A DNA stretch of 64,000 bases from Staphylococcus sp. ACRSN (GTDB taxonomy: Bacteria; Bacillota; Bacilli; Staphylococcales; Staphylococcaceae), in contig NZ_JAKRNS010000001.1 of the NCBI RefSeq assembly GCF_022346615.1, forward strand, positions 1 to 64,000, given 5' to 3'. The translations under genes and the position numbers were made by a program. The notes beneath the pieces were generated by a model, which saw only the letters and a program-made list of their open reading frames with translations, was not told where the DNA came from and ran no database searches. Shown here piece after piece: positions 9,180-17,261 of the stretch (positions are counted from its first letter, which is position 1; every line of letters begins with the position of its first letter).

Positions 9180-10052
9180 TTATTCTTGAACCTGTTGTTT
9201 TAAATATGTTGACTGCAATAAAAGTAACTCATCAATCACTTGTTCTCTCAAATCAGGGGGTGAAATGATACGTATATTGGATCGATACATAAAACAGAGT
9301 TGAATAGCTTCGGGCCTTGTCATCTTAAAAGTGACGATAAGATAATGTGCATCATATTTCTCTATCACATGAATTTGATAATATCGATGCATTTTTAACC
9401 ACACATCTTTAGCAATTTCAAAAGTAATATAGGTTAGTACCTTTGATTTTTCTTGTAGGTCCATAGATTTTTCAGACAAACTCAGATTCATTTGATTAAT
9501 ATCATCGATATAAATTTCATCATCCATTCGATATACTAAGTAAAAAGTATACATTTGATAGTACATCGATAAAGGTAATAATAGTTTTTGATTGTATTGA
9601 AGATATTTATTTTCGTTCATTGCTTGAACAGCTAATGATGACGTCAAAATAACTGTTTGATTTTTATCAATTTCAAAGCGGTCAAGATATTTTAATAATG
9701 TAGTTCGATGATCTGAGTGGTGTTTAATGATTAATAATTTAAGATATTGATAAAAGTAATGGCTTAATTTTGGTGTAGTCAGGTATAAAGCAGTCAAAAT
9801 ATCATACATAAAATACATATTTTCACTTTTATTTTGTTCGAACTTATAACTTTCTGATTTATAATCGTACGTAATTTCTTTAGGTGCACTTATCCATGAT
9901 TTACTTTCATATAAGAAGTTTCTGATATCATCGATATCTCTTTGTATCGTTCGAGGACTTGTCTCAAGTTCTAATGTAAGTGATTGCTTGTTGACGGAAT
10001 TATTTTGTAGTAACCGATTGTATATTGTTAATATTCGAAATGCACGATCCAA
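9180..10052 (-). CDS. WYL-type HTH transcriptional regulator
   Basis: The 290-residue protein has an N-terminal winged helix of the DeoR/HTH_11 kind (residues 5-60; SPRTIQRDIDDIR recognition helix). The C-terminal part matches WYL/WCX ligand-sensing regulators, ending in the typical ISPPDLREQVIDEL. Such proteins often repress defence genes in mobile elements and respond to nucleic-acid ligands; that role here is inferred. The start is TTG, seven bases after an excellent AAAGGAGGTG site. The 169 bp upstream contain two GTGACAAA words (10191, 10208). It is the first gene of a five-gene run ending at 7027. Confidence 0.8.
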   Translation of the reverse strand: MDRAFRILTIYNRLLQNNSVNKQSLTLELETSPRTIQRDIDDIRNFLYESKSWISAPKEITYDYKSESYKFEQNKSENMYFMYDILTALYLTTPKLSHYFYQYLKLLIIKHHSDHRTTLLKYLDRFEIDKNQTVILTSSLAVQAMNENKYLQYNQKLLLPLSMYYQMYTFYLVYRMDDEIYIDDINQMNLSLSEKSMDLQEKSKVLTYITFEIAKDVWLKMHRYYQIHVIEKYDAHYLIVTFKMTRPEAIQLCFMYRSNIRIISPPDLREQVIDELLLLQSTYLKQQVQE

Positions 10053-10221
10053 TATGTCACCTCCTTTAAGTTATATATTACAAAATAGGTTTGTCACAAT
10101 AAGTCAATACTCCGTATATTTATTAAAAGTTGTGAAAAATATTTTTCAGATAAAAACATTGATATAAAGGGATTTTATAAATGTTGGAAAGTGACAAAGT
10201 AACGGTAGTGACAAAATACGG

Positions 10222-10668
10222 CTATACCTCTACCTTGAAATCATGTTGTCTAATGGAATAGGTATGACTATCTGAGAAAATAATATGGTCATAAAGTAAA
10301 ATGCCCATCATTTCACTGATGAGCATTAACCGTTCGGTTACATTGATATCTTCAGGAGAGGGTGTCAGATCTCCACTTGGATGATTATGGCCTAAAATAA
10401 TACTGTTGGCGTTACTGTGCAGTGCTGTTTTGAATATTTCTCTAGGGTGAATCACTGTTTGGTTAATAGATCCAATCGATAGTGTTTGAATATGTGTAGG
10501 TTCATTTTTACTGTTCATACATATAAGAATGAGATGCTCTCGGTCACTGTTTCCAATGAATGAACGCATGATTTCTGCCGCATTCTCAGGGTTTGAAATA
10601 CGAGCTTTTAGATAACTTAATGTATTTGTTTTTATCATTTGTAGTGAAACGATATTGATTTCTTTCAT
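10222..10668 (-). CDS. RadC-like JAB/MPN domain protein
   Basis: The 148-residue protein has the RadC-type JAMM metalloprotease-like signature HNHPSGDLTPSPED near residues 92-105, with the two histidines and the aspartate needed to bind zinc. Chromosomal RadC is longer because it has an N-terminal HhH region; this short form is common on SCC and other mobile elements. Its biochemical role is unresolved, with DNA repair and anti-defence both proposed for the family. It lies on the same strand as, and downstream of, the DUF1643 gene and continues the SAUGI operon. Confidence 0.85.
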   Translation of the reverse strand: MKEINIVSLQMIKTNTLSYLKARISNPENAAEIMRSFIGNSDREHLILICMNSKNEPTHIQTLSIGSINQTVIHPREIFKTALHSNANSIILGHNHPSGDLTPSPEDINVTERLMLISEMMGILLYDHIIFSDSHTYSIRQHDFKVEV

Positions 10669-10695
10669 AATTTACCTCCATCCTCCATATATAGG

Positions 10696-11202
10696 TTACG
10701 CTTTCAAAGTCCATTTCTGTCTTGCTTTCGGATTAAGGGGATGCATGATTTCATTGGTGGCTGGATTAATGAGTCGTTTCACTTTCTTTTTATGTGGTTT
10801 TAACATTTCCAATATTTCATTGACTCTAGACTCAACAACTGATTTTTTAGCGTATGCACCCCAAGCTAATATAACTTCATCTGCTTCTTTAACAGCTTTC
10901 ATGATTTGAATGTCAGTGTGCTTATCATGACTATTTTCTATATGCTTTATATTTGTGGTTGTTATCATGTTTGAATATAGGTTCACAAAATTAATTGATC
11001 CGAAGTCTTTCATTTCAGATACTTTATTTAGAATTAATTGAGTCGTTAAATCTAATTTTTGGGTTCCTTCTAAATTTGGATAACAAGTTATAACTGAAAT
11101 TATCTTTTTATCTTTGTCCCACGTTTTTTTGAGTAAATAACGATGTTGATTATCATCACTAAATATTGCTTCAGTTTCTAATATACATTGTATATTCTGC
11201 AT
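10696..11202 (-). CDS. DUF1643 family protein
   Basis: A 168-residue protein typical of SCC elements, matching DUF1643. The central part contains VNLYSNMITT and EVILAWGAYAK, and the tail is HPLNPKAR. Function unknown. The copy at 53088-53600 is about 95% identical by eye over roughly 300 bases of coding sequence, while the first 45 codons differ more. It is the last gene of the SAUGI-small ORF-DUF960-DUF1643 cassette, 15 bp after DUF960. Confidence 0.85.
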   Translation of the reverse strand: MQNIQCILETEAIFSDDNQHRYLLKKTWDKDKKIISVITCYPNLEGTQKLDLTTQLILNKVSEMKDFGSINFVNLYSNMITTTNIKHIENSHDKHTDIQIMKAVKEADEVILAWGAYAKKSVVESRVNEILEMLKPHKKKVKRLINPATNEIMHPLNPKARQKWTLKA

Positions 11203-11217
11203 GATTAATGCCTCCTA

Positions 11218-11529
11218 TTAATATTCTTCGGGTAGTATCATGACATAGTAAGAAAGGTCTACATCATCTTCTCGGATAATGTAGACCTTATTAATATTGA
11301 GATCTTTCGAATAATTCGCTTTATGAATTTTTACATACTCAGGACGTTCTTGTTTGTGTTTTACATATAATTGATTATTGTGCATGTTGAACTGGAAGAC
11401 ATGAAAGTAATCTATTTCTTCTAGTTCGTTGGACTGTTCGTTTTCACGTTGCGCTACAAGTTGTAATAGTTGTTTTTGTAAGGAGATAGGTAAATTTTGG
11501 GCAATACCACGAGTAATATATCTATTCAT
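11218..11529 (-). CDS. DUF960 family protein
   Basis: A 103-residue SCC-associated protein resembling DUF960. Recognisable pieces are MNRYITRGIA at the start and KVYIIREDD near the end. The start at 11529 matches the paralogue at 52761 and follows AAAGGA; the ATG two codons earlier lacks a paralogous counterpart. It overlaps the end of the 33-residue ORF, suggesting translational coupling. Function unknown. Confidence 0.82.
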   Translation of the reverse strand: MNRYITRGIAQNLPISLQKQLLQLVAQRENEQSNELEEIDYFHVFQFNMHNNQLYVKHKQERPEYVKIHKANYSKDLNINKVYIIREDDVDLSYYVMILPEEY

Positions 11530-11623
11530 AAGCATTTTCCTTTCGTTCTGATTCTTTCATCCAAGTAATGATTTCACTTAGGATAGTGATTGCTAATTGT
11601 GTTAGTTTGATATATTTATGCAT
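11522..11623 (-). CDS. conserved 33-residue SCC peptide
   Basis: A very short ORF (starts MHKYIKLTQL, ends RKENAYE) with one hydrophobic helix and a charged tail. The equivalent position in the other cassette (52667-52768) encodes a nearly identical peptide with mostly conservative changes, which supports real coding. It lies directly after SAUGI (AGGAGGACAAT before its ATG) and overlaps the start of DUF960. Confidence 0.6.
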   Translation of the reverse strand: MHKYIKLTQLAITILSEIITWMKESERKENAYE

Positions 11624-11624
11624 T

Positions 11625-11963
11625 TTATTGTCCTCCTGTTAGTAAGTATCGTTGATCCAAAAGGGGCATGATGGTGTTGTGTAGATATAAGAAATCCATA
11701 TCATGATTTTCGTCGATATAGCCGATGGCTATGAGTTGTTTATGATAGTAGAGAATGAAAGGATAGAGATTTCTTTCGTGAATTGTGTCAGAGTAGTAGG
11801 TATAGGTTTGAAGTATTTTATTACTAAGTGGACCAAGCCTTACATATTGGTCAGGTAGGATATTATCAGCGATTTCCTCGATAGATTCACATTCCCATTT
11901 TTCATTCTCTGGCAGATTGAATAAGTTGGTTATATAGTGCTTGAGTTGTTGTTCTAATGTCAT
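11625..11963 (-). CDS. SAUGI-type uracil-DNA glycosylase inhibitor
   Basis: The 112-residue acidic protein closely matches the SCC-encoded S. aureus uracil-DNA glycosylase inhibitor (SAUGI), a protein that mimics DNA and blocks host UDG. Typical pieces are the acidic EWECESIEEIAD-like region (residues 20-35) and the C-terminal MPLLDQRYLLTGGQ. The start at 11963 matches the copy at 52327; GGAGG lies just upstream. It heads the cassette and probably protects newly replicated SCC DNA from uracil repair; that purpose is inferred. Confidence 0.9.
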   Translation of the reverse strand: MTLEQQLKHYITNLFNLPENEKWECESIEEIADNILPDQYVRLGPLSNKILQTYTYYSDTIHERNLYPFILYYHKQLIAIGYIDENHDMDFLYLHNTIMPLLDQRYLLTGGQ

Positions 11964-12016
11964 CATTATGACCTCCTAATGTGTTTGATTGATGTATGCA
12001 TGTGTTACATCATTTT

Positions 12017-12065
12017 GATAATATATATTTGATTTTTATTTCATTTCTCGCACTTTTGTCACTAA
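12017..12065 (-). promoter_or_regulatory. shared promoter/operator region upstream of SAUGI
   Basis: Contains AAATATATATTATC (12017-12030, minus strand) and GTGACAAAAGTG (12051-12062, minus strand) in the same order and spacing as in front of ccrC at 13806-13855. It lies about 54 bp from the SAUGI start, a plausible place for a -10 element and an operator. This suggests co-regulation of ccrC and the SAUGI operon. Confidence 0.55.
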
Positions 12066-12068
12066 GAA

Positions 12069-13745
12069 CTAAGTGGTAAAAGTGGTAATTTGGTCGATGA
12101 AATAATTGTTTCGACCGTCTATTTCGAATTGGAATTTGGGCATAAAAAAAGACCCCCAATCTTTTTTCAAAGATTGAGGGATAAGACTTTCGTCAATTTT
12201 ATACCTTACGAGTTTCACTTGTTTATCTGTCGTAATTTCAATTGAATCAATTAACATTTTCATAAGTTGATTTTTAGCTTCTGGTGTAGCCTTTCTTAAG
12301 TACACACTAAATCGTGTTATCATCAAAATGAGTCGCCCTTTTAACTTATCAAAATTGGGTATTTCAGCTTGTGATTTATTTGCTCGTTGCGCTTCTTTAA
12401 TTTGCTGGTCTAATACTTCTAACTGTTGATTCATTTCACTTTGTTTAGCTTTTAACATTTCGCTATCCATTTCATCATCTAAGAACAATTCTAACAATCG
12501 TTCTTGTTGTGATTTAACTTTTGCTTTTTGTTTTTCTAGGCTATCAATATCATATTTTATTTCTGTTTGTTTACTATGCTTTTGTTTCAGTTCTACTATC
12601 ACATTTGACGCAATCTTTTTAATCACATCCGGTTGAGACAAAATACGATTTAGATGAACATTGATTACACGTTCGACTACTTCTGCATTGATCGCATTAC
12701 TATGACAGGCAGAACTCCCTGAACGATTGAATAAAGAACAAATGTAATAGCGTTTGATTGTCCGTTCTTTCGCCTTTTTCGTTTTATAATAAGTCCGTCG
12801 GCATACCATATTATTGCCACACTCTGGACATTTAATGAGCCCACGAAGGTAGAAATCTCCACCAATAGGTCTACCTGGTTTAAAACTTTTAGAAGCTAAT
12901 TTTTCATGAACTTGGTCAAATACCTCTTCACTTATAATGGCTTCATGTTTACCTTTGACCAATATCACATCATTTTTATCACTTTTGCCACTTCTTCGCT
13001 GTACAGCCCAGTTTTGATGGTTATTGAATCTGACATAGCCTTTATAGACTGGATTATTCAAAATGTATTTAACACCATACACTGAAAATGGCTTTTGATT
13101 AATAGTACGATACCCCTTTTGATTAAGTACGGTTGTAATGGCTTTGAGGCCTTTATTATGATTCAAATATAAATCGAAAATTTCACGTACAATATTAGCT
13201 TCATTTTCATCGATAACCAAATCATTTTTCTGTGTAAGTGGATTGAGCTTCAACTTGAATCCAAGCAATCTGCCGGTGATTGCCTCTCCACTGCGCGCTT
13301 TAGCATTCATCGACATCTTGACATTACTGATCAATGTTGAACGCTCAATTGATCCTATCAACCCAAACATTGTAACGAGTACTTCTCCAGAAGCATTGGA
13401 TGTATCAATATTCTCAGAAATCGATTTATAACCTACGCCATGCTCTTTGAATTCATGAATAATATTAAACACGTCTCTCATTGAGCGAGAAATACGATTC
13501 AATTTCCAACTTAATACCATTTCGATTTTATTATCCTTAACATCTTGTAATAGACGTTTCATTGCCGGACGACCTTCAATATTTTTACCTGAAATGCCTG
13601 AGTCAGTATATGTCTCATAGTCATAACCCGGGAAATTTTTCACAACTTCTTTGATGAGTACTTGTTCCTGCTCCTTTACAGAATAACCATGTTCTGACTG
13701 CTCAGACGTACTAACGCGTGAATAAAGTGCAATTTTACCACTCAT
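12069..13745 (-). CDS. ccrC: CcrC large serine recombinase
   Basis: CcrC excises and integrates SCC elements at the rlmH 3' end. The 558-residue length is normal. The catalytic domain starts YSRVSTSEQS with Ser12 as nucleophile and continues through SWKLNRISRS to about residue 140. A recombinase domain, a zinc ribbon (CPECGNNMVC near 290, paired with YYIC and SACH) and a coiled coil (about 385-455) follow. ATG after AAGGAG. It lies downstream of the CCPol-MP-Cch2 operon and the 25-residue ORF. An intrinsic-terminator-like hairpin lies inside the last 37 codons (12143-12180), which is odd. Confidence 0.96.
   Translation of the reverse strand: MSGKIALYSRVSTSEQSEHGYSVKEQEQVLIKEVVKNFPGYDYETYTDSGISGKNIEGRPAMKRLLQDVKDNKIEMVLSWKLNRISRSMRDVFNIIHEFKEHGVGYKSISENIDTSNASGEVLVTMFGLIGSIERSTLISNVKMSMNAKARSGEAITGRLLGFKLKLNPLTQKNDLVIDENEANIVREIFDLYLNHNKGLKAITTVLNQKGYRTINQKPFSVYGVKYILNNPVYKGYVRFNNHQNWAVQRRSGKSDKNDVILVKGKHEAIISEEVFDQVHEKLASKSFKPGRPIGGDFYLRGLIKCPECGNNMVCRRTYYKTKKAKERTIKRYYICSLFNRSGSSACHSNAINAEVVERVINVHLNRILSQPDVIKKIASNVIVELKQKHSKQTEIKYDIDSLEKQKAKVKSQQERLLELFLDDEMDSEMLKAKQSEMNQQLEVLDQQIKEAQRANKSQAEIPNFDKLKGRLILMITRFSVYLRKATPEAKNQLMKMLIDSIEITTDKQVKLVRYKIDESLIPQSLKKDWGSFFMPKFQFEIDGRNNYFIDQITTFTT
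12143..12180 (-). terminator. terminator-like hairpin inside the 3' end of ccrC
   Basis: On the minus strand a 12-bp stem (CCCTCAATCTTT / AAAGATTGGGGG, loop of four) is followed directly by TC and seven T. The stop codon of ccrC is still about 75 bp further on. It has all the hallmarks of an intrinsic terminator but lies within coding sequence. Confidence 0.6.
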
Positions 13746-13805
13746 AACACACCACTCCTTTTATTAGAATATTGCTACAGACTATCGGTCTTGTAACATT
13801 ATATG

Positions 13806-13855
13806 GATAATATATATTTATAACTTTGTTTCATTTTTATCACTTTTGTCACTTA
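13806..13855 (-). promoter_or_regulatory. ccrC promoter/operator region
   Basis: Minus strand GTGACAAAAGTG (13841-13852) followed by ATAAATATATATTATC (13806-13821). The latter 16-mer recurs exactly in front of ccrA (48818-48833), and both words recur in front of SAUGI. The ATG of ccrC is about 60 bp downstream. Confidence 0.55.
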
Positions 13856-13864
13856 ATAATATGA

Positions 13865-13890
13865 GTACTACAGGCAAGTGCCTGTAGTAC
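13865..13890. terminator. perfect 12-bp hairpin between the tiny ORF and ccrC
   Basis: GTACTACAGGCA and its complement separated by two bases. No T-run follows, so it may be a protein-binding palindrome or an attenuator rather than a strong terminator. Confidence 0.45.
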
Positions 13891-13900
13891 GTAATTAGCC

Positions 13901-13978
13901 TTACTTACCTTTATTGATACGTTCTTCTATGATAGGTACAAGCACTTCTACAAATGCTTCAATTTGTTCATTATTCAT
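13901..13978 (-). CDS. 25-residue acidic peptide between cch2 and ccrC
   Basis: Short ORF, MNNEQIEAFVEV...ERINKGK, whose ATG overlaps the end of cch2. A peptide of similar length and character (MDELITLL...NHTDD) occupies the same place between cch and ccrA in the other cassette (48702-48767). Both are a single amphipathic acidic helix. The positional conservation supports translation. Confidence 0.5.
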   Translation of the reverse strand: MNNEQIEAFVEVLVPIIEERINKGK

Positions 13979-15590
13979 CGTCAAAGTCCTCCCAACCTAT
14001 GTTCAAATCATCTTCGTATAAGAACTCATCATCTGTTACATTCTCATTTTTATCGAATGAAATCATGCCATCTTTTTTATCAGTTTCTTTCCATCCTAAA
14101 TCGACCCAATACTTATAACCATTATTTAGTCTACTTTGTACATTAAAGTTAGCTTGAACCAAATCATTAATAACTTGAGAGCTTACTTTAATTTCATCTC
14201 TAATAACCTCATTTAGCCTAGACACTTTGATACGTGACCCTGGTTTAATTGCTATAAGTTTTCGGAGTAATTTAATACATGCTTTCTGATTTGCAATACT
14301 TACATATTTACTAAAAACAAACTCATATCCAAAATTTAACCAATCGTGAGTAATTTCAGTGACACGACTATTTTCTAGATACTCGATATCTGCTTTTACA
14401 ATCTGTTGATACACATACATCAAGTAAAGAAAGATTTCTTTTTTCTCACTCTGAAGCTTGTCGTTTAAAGAAGTGTCTGCTTTTTCAACATAGTATTCAC
14501 ACGGAATAACATTAATTCGACGCTCCAAAGCTTTCGCATGTTCAGGAGGAAAATTAAGTACCGCATTTGTACTAAAAACAAGTTTCAAATCCAAAGTGAC
14601 TTCCACTTGAGTTTTTCCTTTACGATCAACATGCATTGATTCTACAGATAATAACTTTTTGAAGTCATTTACAATCTGTTCTTGAATCCTAGATTGCCCT
14701 ATTTCATGACTTGCCATTAGACTTTTGTCAATTAAACTTTCTTTGTCAAAGCGACCTTCAAGCTCATTAAGTGGCTTAGACACAATATCTTTACTATAGA
14801 AAAATGATTTAACTAGTTCAATATATACAGATTTACCATTCTTAGCTCCACCATATAATATGAGACCCCTACGGTATTTGGTATCAGCTGTAAGCAGTAC
14901 TGCTGTATGTTGGAAAAGAAAGTATTGTAAATCATCGTCATAATTCGCAAGTTGTAACATATATTGGTTAAAATAAGGCGGTATCTTATCCGTAATTACA
15001 TCATTTGTACTTAATGATAAATTCAATCGTGTTTTTGGAAAGATATCGATTGAATTTTTAACCACAGTAAATGTATTAAGATTGAACATATTTTCACCAC
15101 AACCAATATAGTGCTCATTCTCGACAAGTTCTTCTACATCTGTTGATTTTTGTAGACCTTCAACCACATTTTTCAGTGCACTTTGCGTAGGTGTATAACC
15201 GATTAACAGTACTTGTATTATTTTTGATACAAATCCTTGTAATTCGTTTTCACTTAGCTTTTGCCAACCATTAACTTTGAATATATACAGTTCCGAATTA
15301 AAGCGTTTGATATGAAAAACTTTTATCATCATGTCTATTAATATTGTGTCGCTTGGTTTCTTCTTAATACCGAAATAACTATAGATGTTAGGTCGATAAT
15401 CCGTATCTTTAGGTATATTGAGTTGTAACTGATCGATAAGTTCGTTATACACTGTTTCACCTAGTACAGATTCTTCTATTTCATCATCATTGCCAACACT
15501 AATGGTTAGGATAGCAATCAGACCTTCACGGTCGATTGCCTCCTTAGCCACACTTAATAGCTTAGATAACATTTGTAATATATGGTTCAT
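13971..15590 (-). CDS. cch2: Cch2 replicative helicase of ccrC-type SCC
   Basis: The 539-residue protein is a D5/P4-type primase-helicase-like AAA+ ATPase, as described for the Cch2 helicase of ccrC cassettes. The Walker A motif GGAKNGKS lies near residue 240, and a sensor region LVFSTNAVLNFPPEHAKALERR-like block near 345 is split here for brevity into LVFSTNAVL and HAKALERR. A winged-helix-like tail and an acidic C-terminus follow. Published work on SCC proposes that Cch2 with MP and CCPol replicates the excised circle. Its ATG overlaps the MP stop (TAATG), so translation is coupled. Confidence 0.85.
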   Translation of the reverse strand: MNHILQMLSKLLSVAKEAIDREGLIAILTISVGNDDEIEESVLGETVYNELIDQLQLNIPKDTDYRPNIYSYFGIKKKPSDTILIDMMIKVFHIKRFNSELYIFKVNGWQKLSENELQGFVSKIIQVLLIGYTPTQSALKNVVEGLQKSTDVEELVENEHYIGCGENMFNLNTFTVVKNSIDIFPKTRLNLSLSTNDVITDKIPPYFNQYMLQLANYDDDLQYFLFQHTAVLLTADTKYRRGLILYGGAKNGKSVYIELVKSFFYSKDIVSKPLNELEGRFDKESLIDKSLMASHEIGQSRIQEQIVNDFKKLLSVESMHVDRKGKTQVEVTLDLKLVFSTNAVLNFPPEHAKALERRINVIPCEYYVEKADTSLNDKLQSEKKEIFLYLMYVYQQIVKADIEYLENSRVTEITHDWLNFGYEFVFSKYVSIANQKACIKLLRKLIAIKPGSRIKVSRLNEVIRDEIKVSSQVINDLVQANFNVQSRLNNGYKYWVDLGWKETDKKDGMISFDKNENVTDDEFLYEDDLNIGWEDFDDE

Positions 15591-15958
15591 TATAATATGC
15601 CTCCAGTTTCATTTAATGGTGCTACATCATGTACATAATAATTACCATTATATTGACCAATATGGATTAAATGCTTTCGGTCAATATAATGTTCATACGT
15701 TTTATGACACACGCTATAGTTGCTATGATTCTTTAGCCAATCATTGATTGACACCTGCTTAGCTGTCGCATGTGTTGAAATATTACGATTCGCGTATACA
15801 ATCTGGTTGTTCACTTCAATTTCATACGTGAATTGGTGTTTTACTTCACCTGAGAAATCTGTTTGGCTCACAGAATGTAACGTAGCTACATATATATTAT
15901 TTTCTTTAAGTGGTGTAATACTTGGAATGTGTAGGCTTTGTCCTCTATCATTATTCAT
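15590..15958 (-). CDS. MP, small partner of CCPol
   Basis: The 122-residue protein sits between the CCPol and Cch2 genes with overlaps on both sides (8 bp upstream, 1 bp downstream). This matches the 'middle protein' reported to bind CCPol and enable primase activity on SCC elements. The sequence shows an N-terminal beta-rich stretch and a region FSGEVKHQFTYEIEV consistent with a small OB-like fold, but I assign function mainly by position and length. Confidence 0.75.
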   Translation of the reverse strand: MNNDRGQSLHIPSITPLKENNIYVATLHSVSQTDFSGEVKHQFTYEIEVNNQIVYANRNISTHATAKQVSINDWLKNHSNYSVCHKTYEHYIDRKHLIHIGQYNGNYYVHDVAPLNETGGIL

Positions 15959-17051
15959 GGTCTACGCCTCCTATTTCTTCCACTGTCACATGTGCAAATT
16001 CACCATTGAACAACTGGTTAGCCGTATCTTTCATTAACTGACACACATTTTGTGCAATTTCTTCGTCTTCACATTCAATCATAATCGCATCGTGTATCGG
16101 CACTATAATCTTGAACGTTTTTTGTTCGCACTGTGCTTTGTACACTTCCAACAAAATGTGCTTGAAAATATAGCTCGCTACCGTTTGTACGTAAATTGCC
16201 ATAATACTACTACCTTGAAATGCGCTCATATCATGTTCAATGCCGTAAGGCGTAGGCATTGTTTTATATTTTTCGACTTGCTCCTTAAATTCAATGACCT
16301 TCTTGAATTTGCTCATTACTTGTAGCCAGTTGATTTCACTAACCTCTTGATTGAGTTTGAATTTAGGGCTACTATAACGACCGCCAAAAAGAAACGACCC
16401 TATAAATGCACGTTTCACACTCACACGCTTCTCTTTTGACAAAGATAAGTCGCTCAATAATGCATCGTATAACCCTTCTTCATGATTCAAGTAGTCAATC
16501 AGCTGTTCATCTTGTGTCATATACGCAGCAACTGATGGCTCAAATGATTTAAAATCTATTGTATAAACCTTTTTAAATTGCGAAGGTAAAATCGTTTGTT
16601 GGACTAATTTAGGTAAGCCTTGAACATTAAATCTTTTAGTTGTAATCCGATGTGTTCGTGTACCTATCAAAGATAATTGCGTATATAATTGATTCGTACC
16701 ATTTAATGACTGATCTAATCTATCAAATAGCTGTTCGATTTTATCAGAATGTTCATCGTTCTTAGCCTTTTCAAGCATTGTCGCTTTGATATCAGGTAAT
16801 TTATCGGTATTAAGCATAATGGGTTCCGATTCAATCTCTTTCTTTAATACTTCTAAATTATGATGTACTTCCACATATTGGTCTAACTTAACTTGTTCAT
16901 CAGCTAAAAGTGCATTATATTTTTGATCTAGCAGTTGGCTGAATTGTTGCTGCAATTGTTGAACATCAGTTTGGTTAGATGATTTGTCCATTAACCATTG
17001 CTGTGTTTTGTCACTTTGAGTCAATGACATCAGTTTGTCTCTTGTCTCCAT
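15951..17051 (-). CDS. CCPol, SCC A-family DNA polymerase-primase
   Basis: The 366-residue protein is a compact A-family polymerase. Motif A is seen as YTIDFKSFEPSVAA, the O-helix/motif B region as KRVSVKRAFIGSFLFGG and motif C as VPIHDAIMIE, with the catalytic aspartates present. It lacks the 3'-5' exonuclease domain of chromosomal PolA. A coiled-coil N-terminal part (residues 20-130) precedes the palm. By family it primes and copies SCC DNA together with MP. The ATG at 17051 is chosen over 17096 because AAAGGAG lies nine bases upstream. First gene of the CCPol-MP-Cch2 operon. Confidence 0.82.
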   Translation of the reverse strand: METRDKLMSLTQSDKTQQWLMDKSSNQTDVQQLQQQFSQLLDQKYNALLADEQVKLDQYVEVHHNLEVLKKEIESEPIMLNTDKLPDIKATMLEKAKNDEHSDKIEQLFDRLDQSLNGTNQLYTQLSLIGTRTHRITTKRFNVQGLPKLVQQTILPSQFKKVYTIDFKSFEPSVAAYMTQDEQLIDYLNHEEGLYDALLSDLSLSKEKRVSVKRAFIGSFLFGGRYSSPKFKLNQEVSEINWLQVMSKFKKVIEFKEQVEKYKTMPTPYGIEHDMSAFQGSSIMAIYVQTVASYIFKHILLEVYKAQCEQKTFKIIVPIHDAIMIECEDEEIAQNVCQLMKDTANQLFNGEFAHVTVEEIGGVDHE

Positions 17052-17199
17052 GTAAATCTTCTCCTTTATGGTTGAAAGTGGCGCGCTCACTTTCAACTTA
17101 AAATTTGTTCAAAACGTTTTGACAAGACAATCTTAATACTAAATAGAGGTCATTGATGAAGTGGCAAAAAATTTCAAAAAAATTCCCACCAAATAAATA

Positions 17200-17231
17200 A
17201 GCTCAATCCCTTTATATGAGGGATTGAGCTT
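17200..17231 (-). terminator. intrinsic terminator after the 441-residue gene
   Basis: AAGCTCAATCCC / GGGATTGAGCTT stem around TTTATATGA, 31 bp past the 17262 stop. It separates this gene from the CCPol operon. Confidence 0.7.
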
Positions 17232-17261
17232 ACCAATTATTTATTAATTTTCTACTTAACT

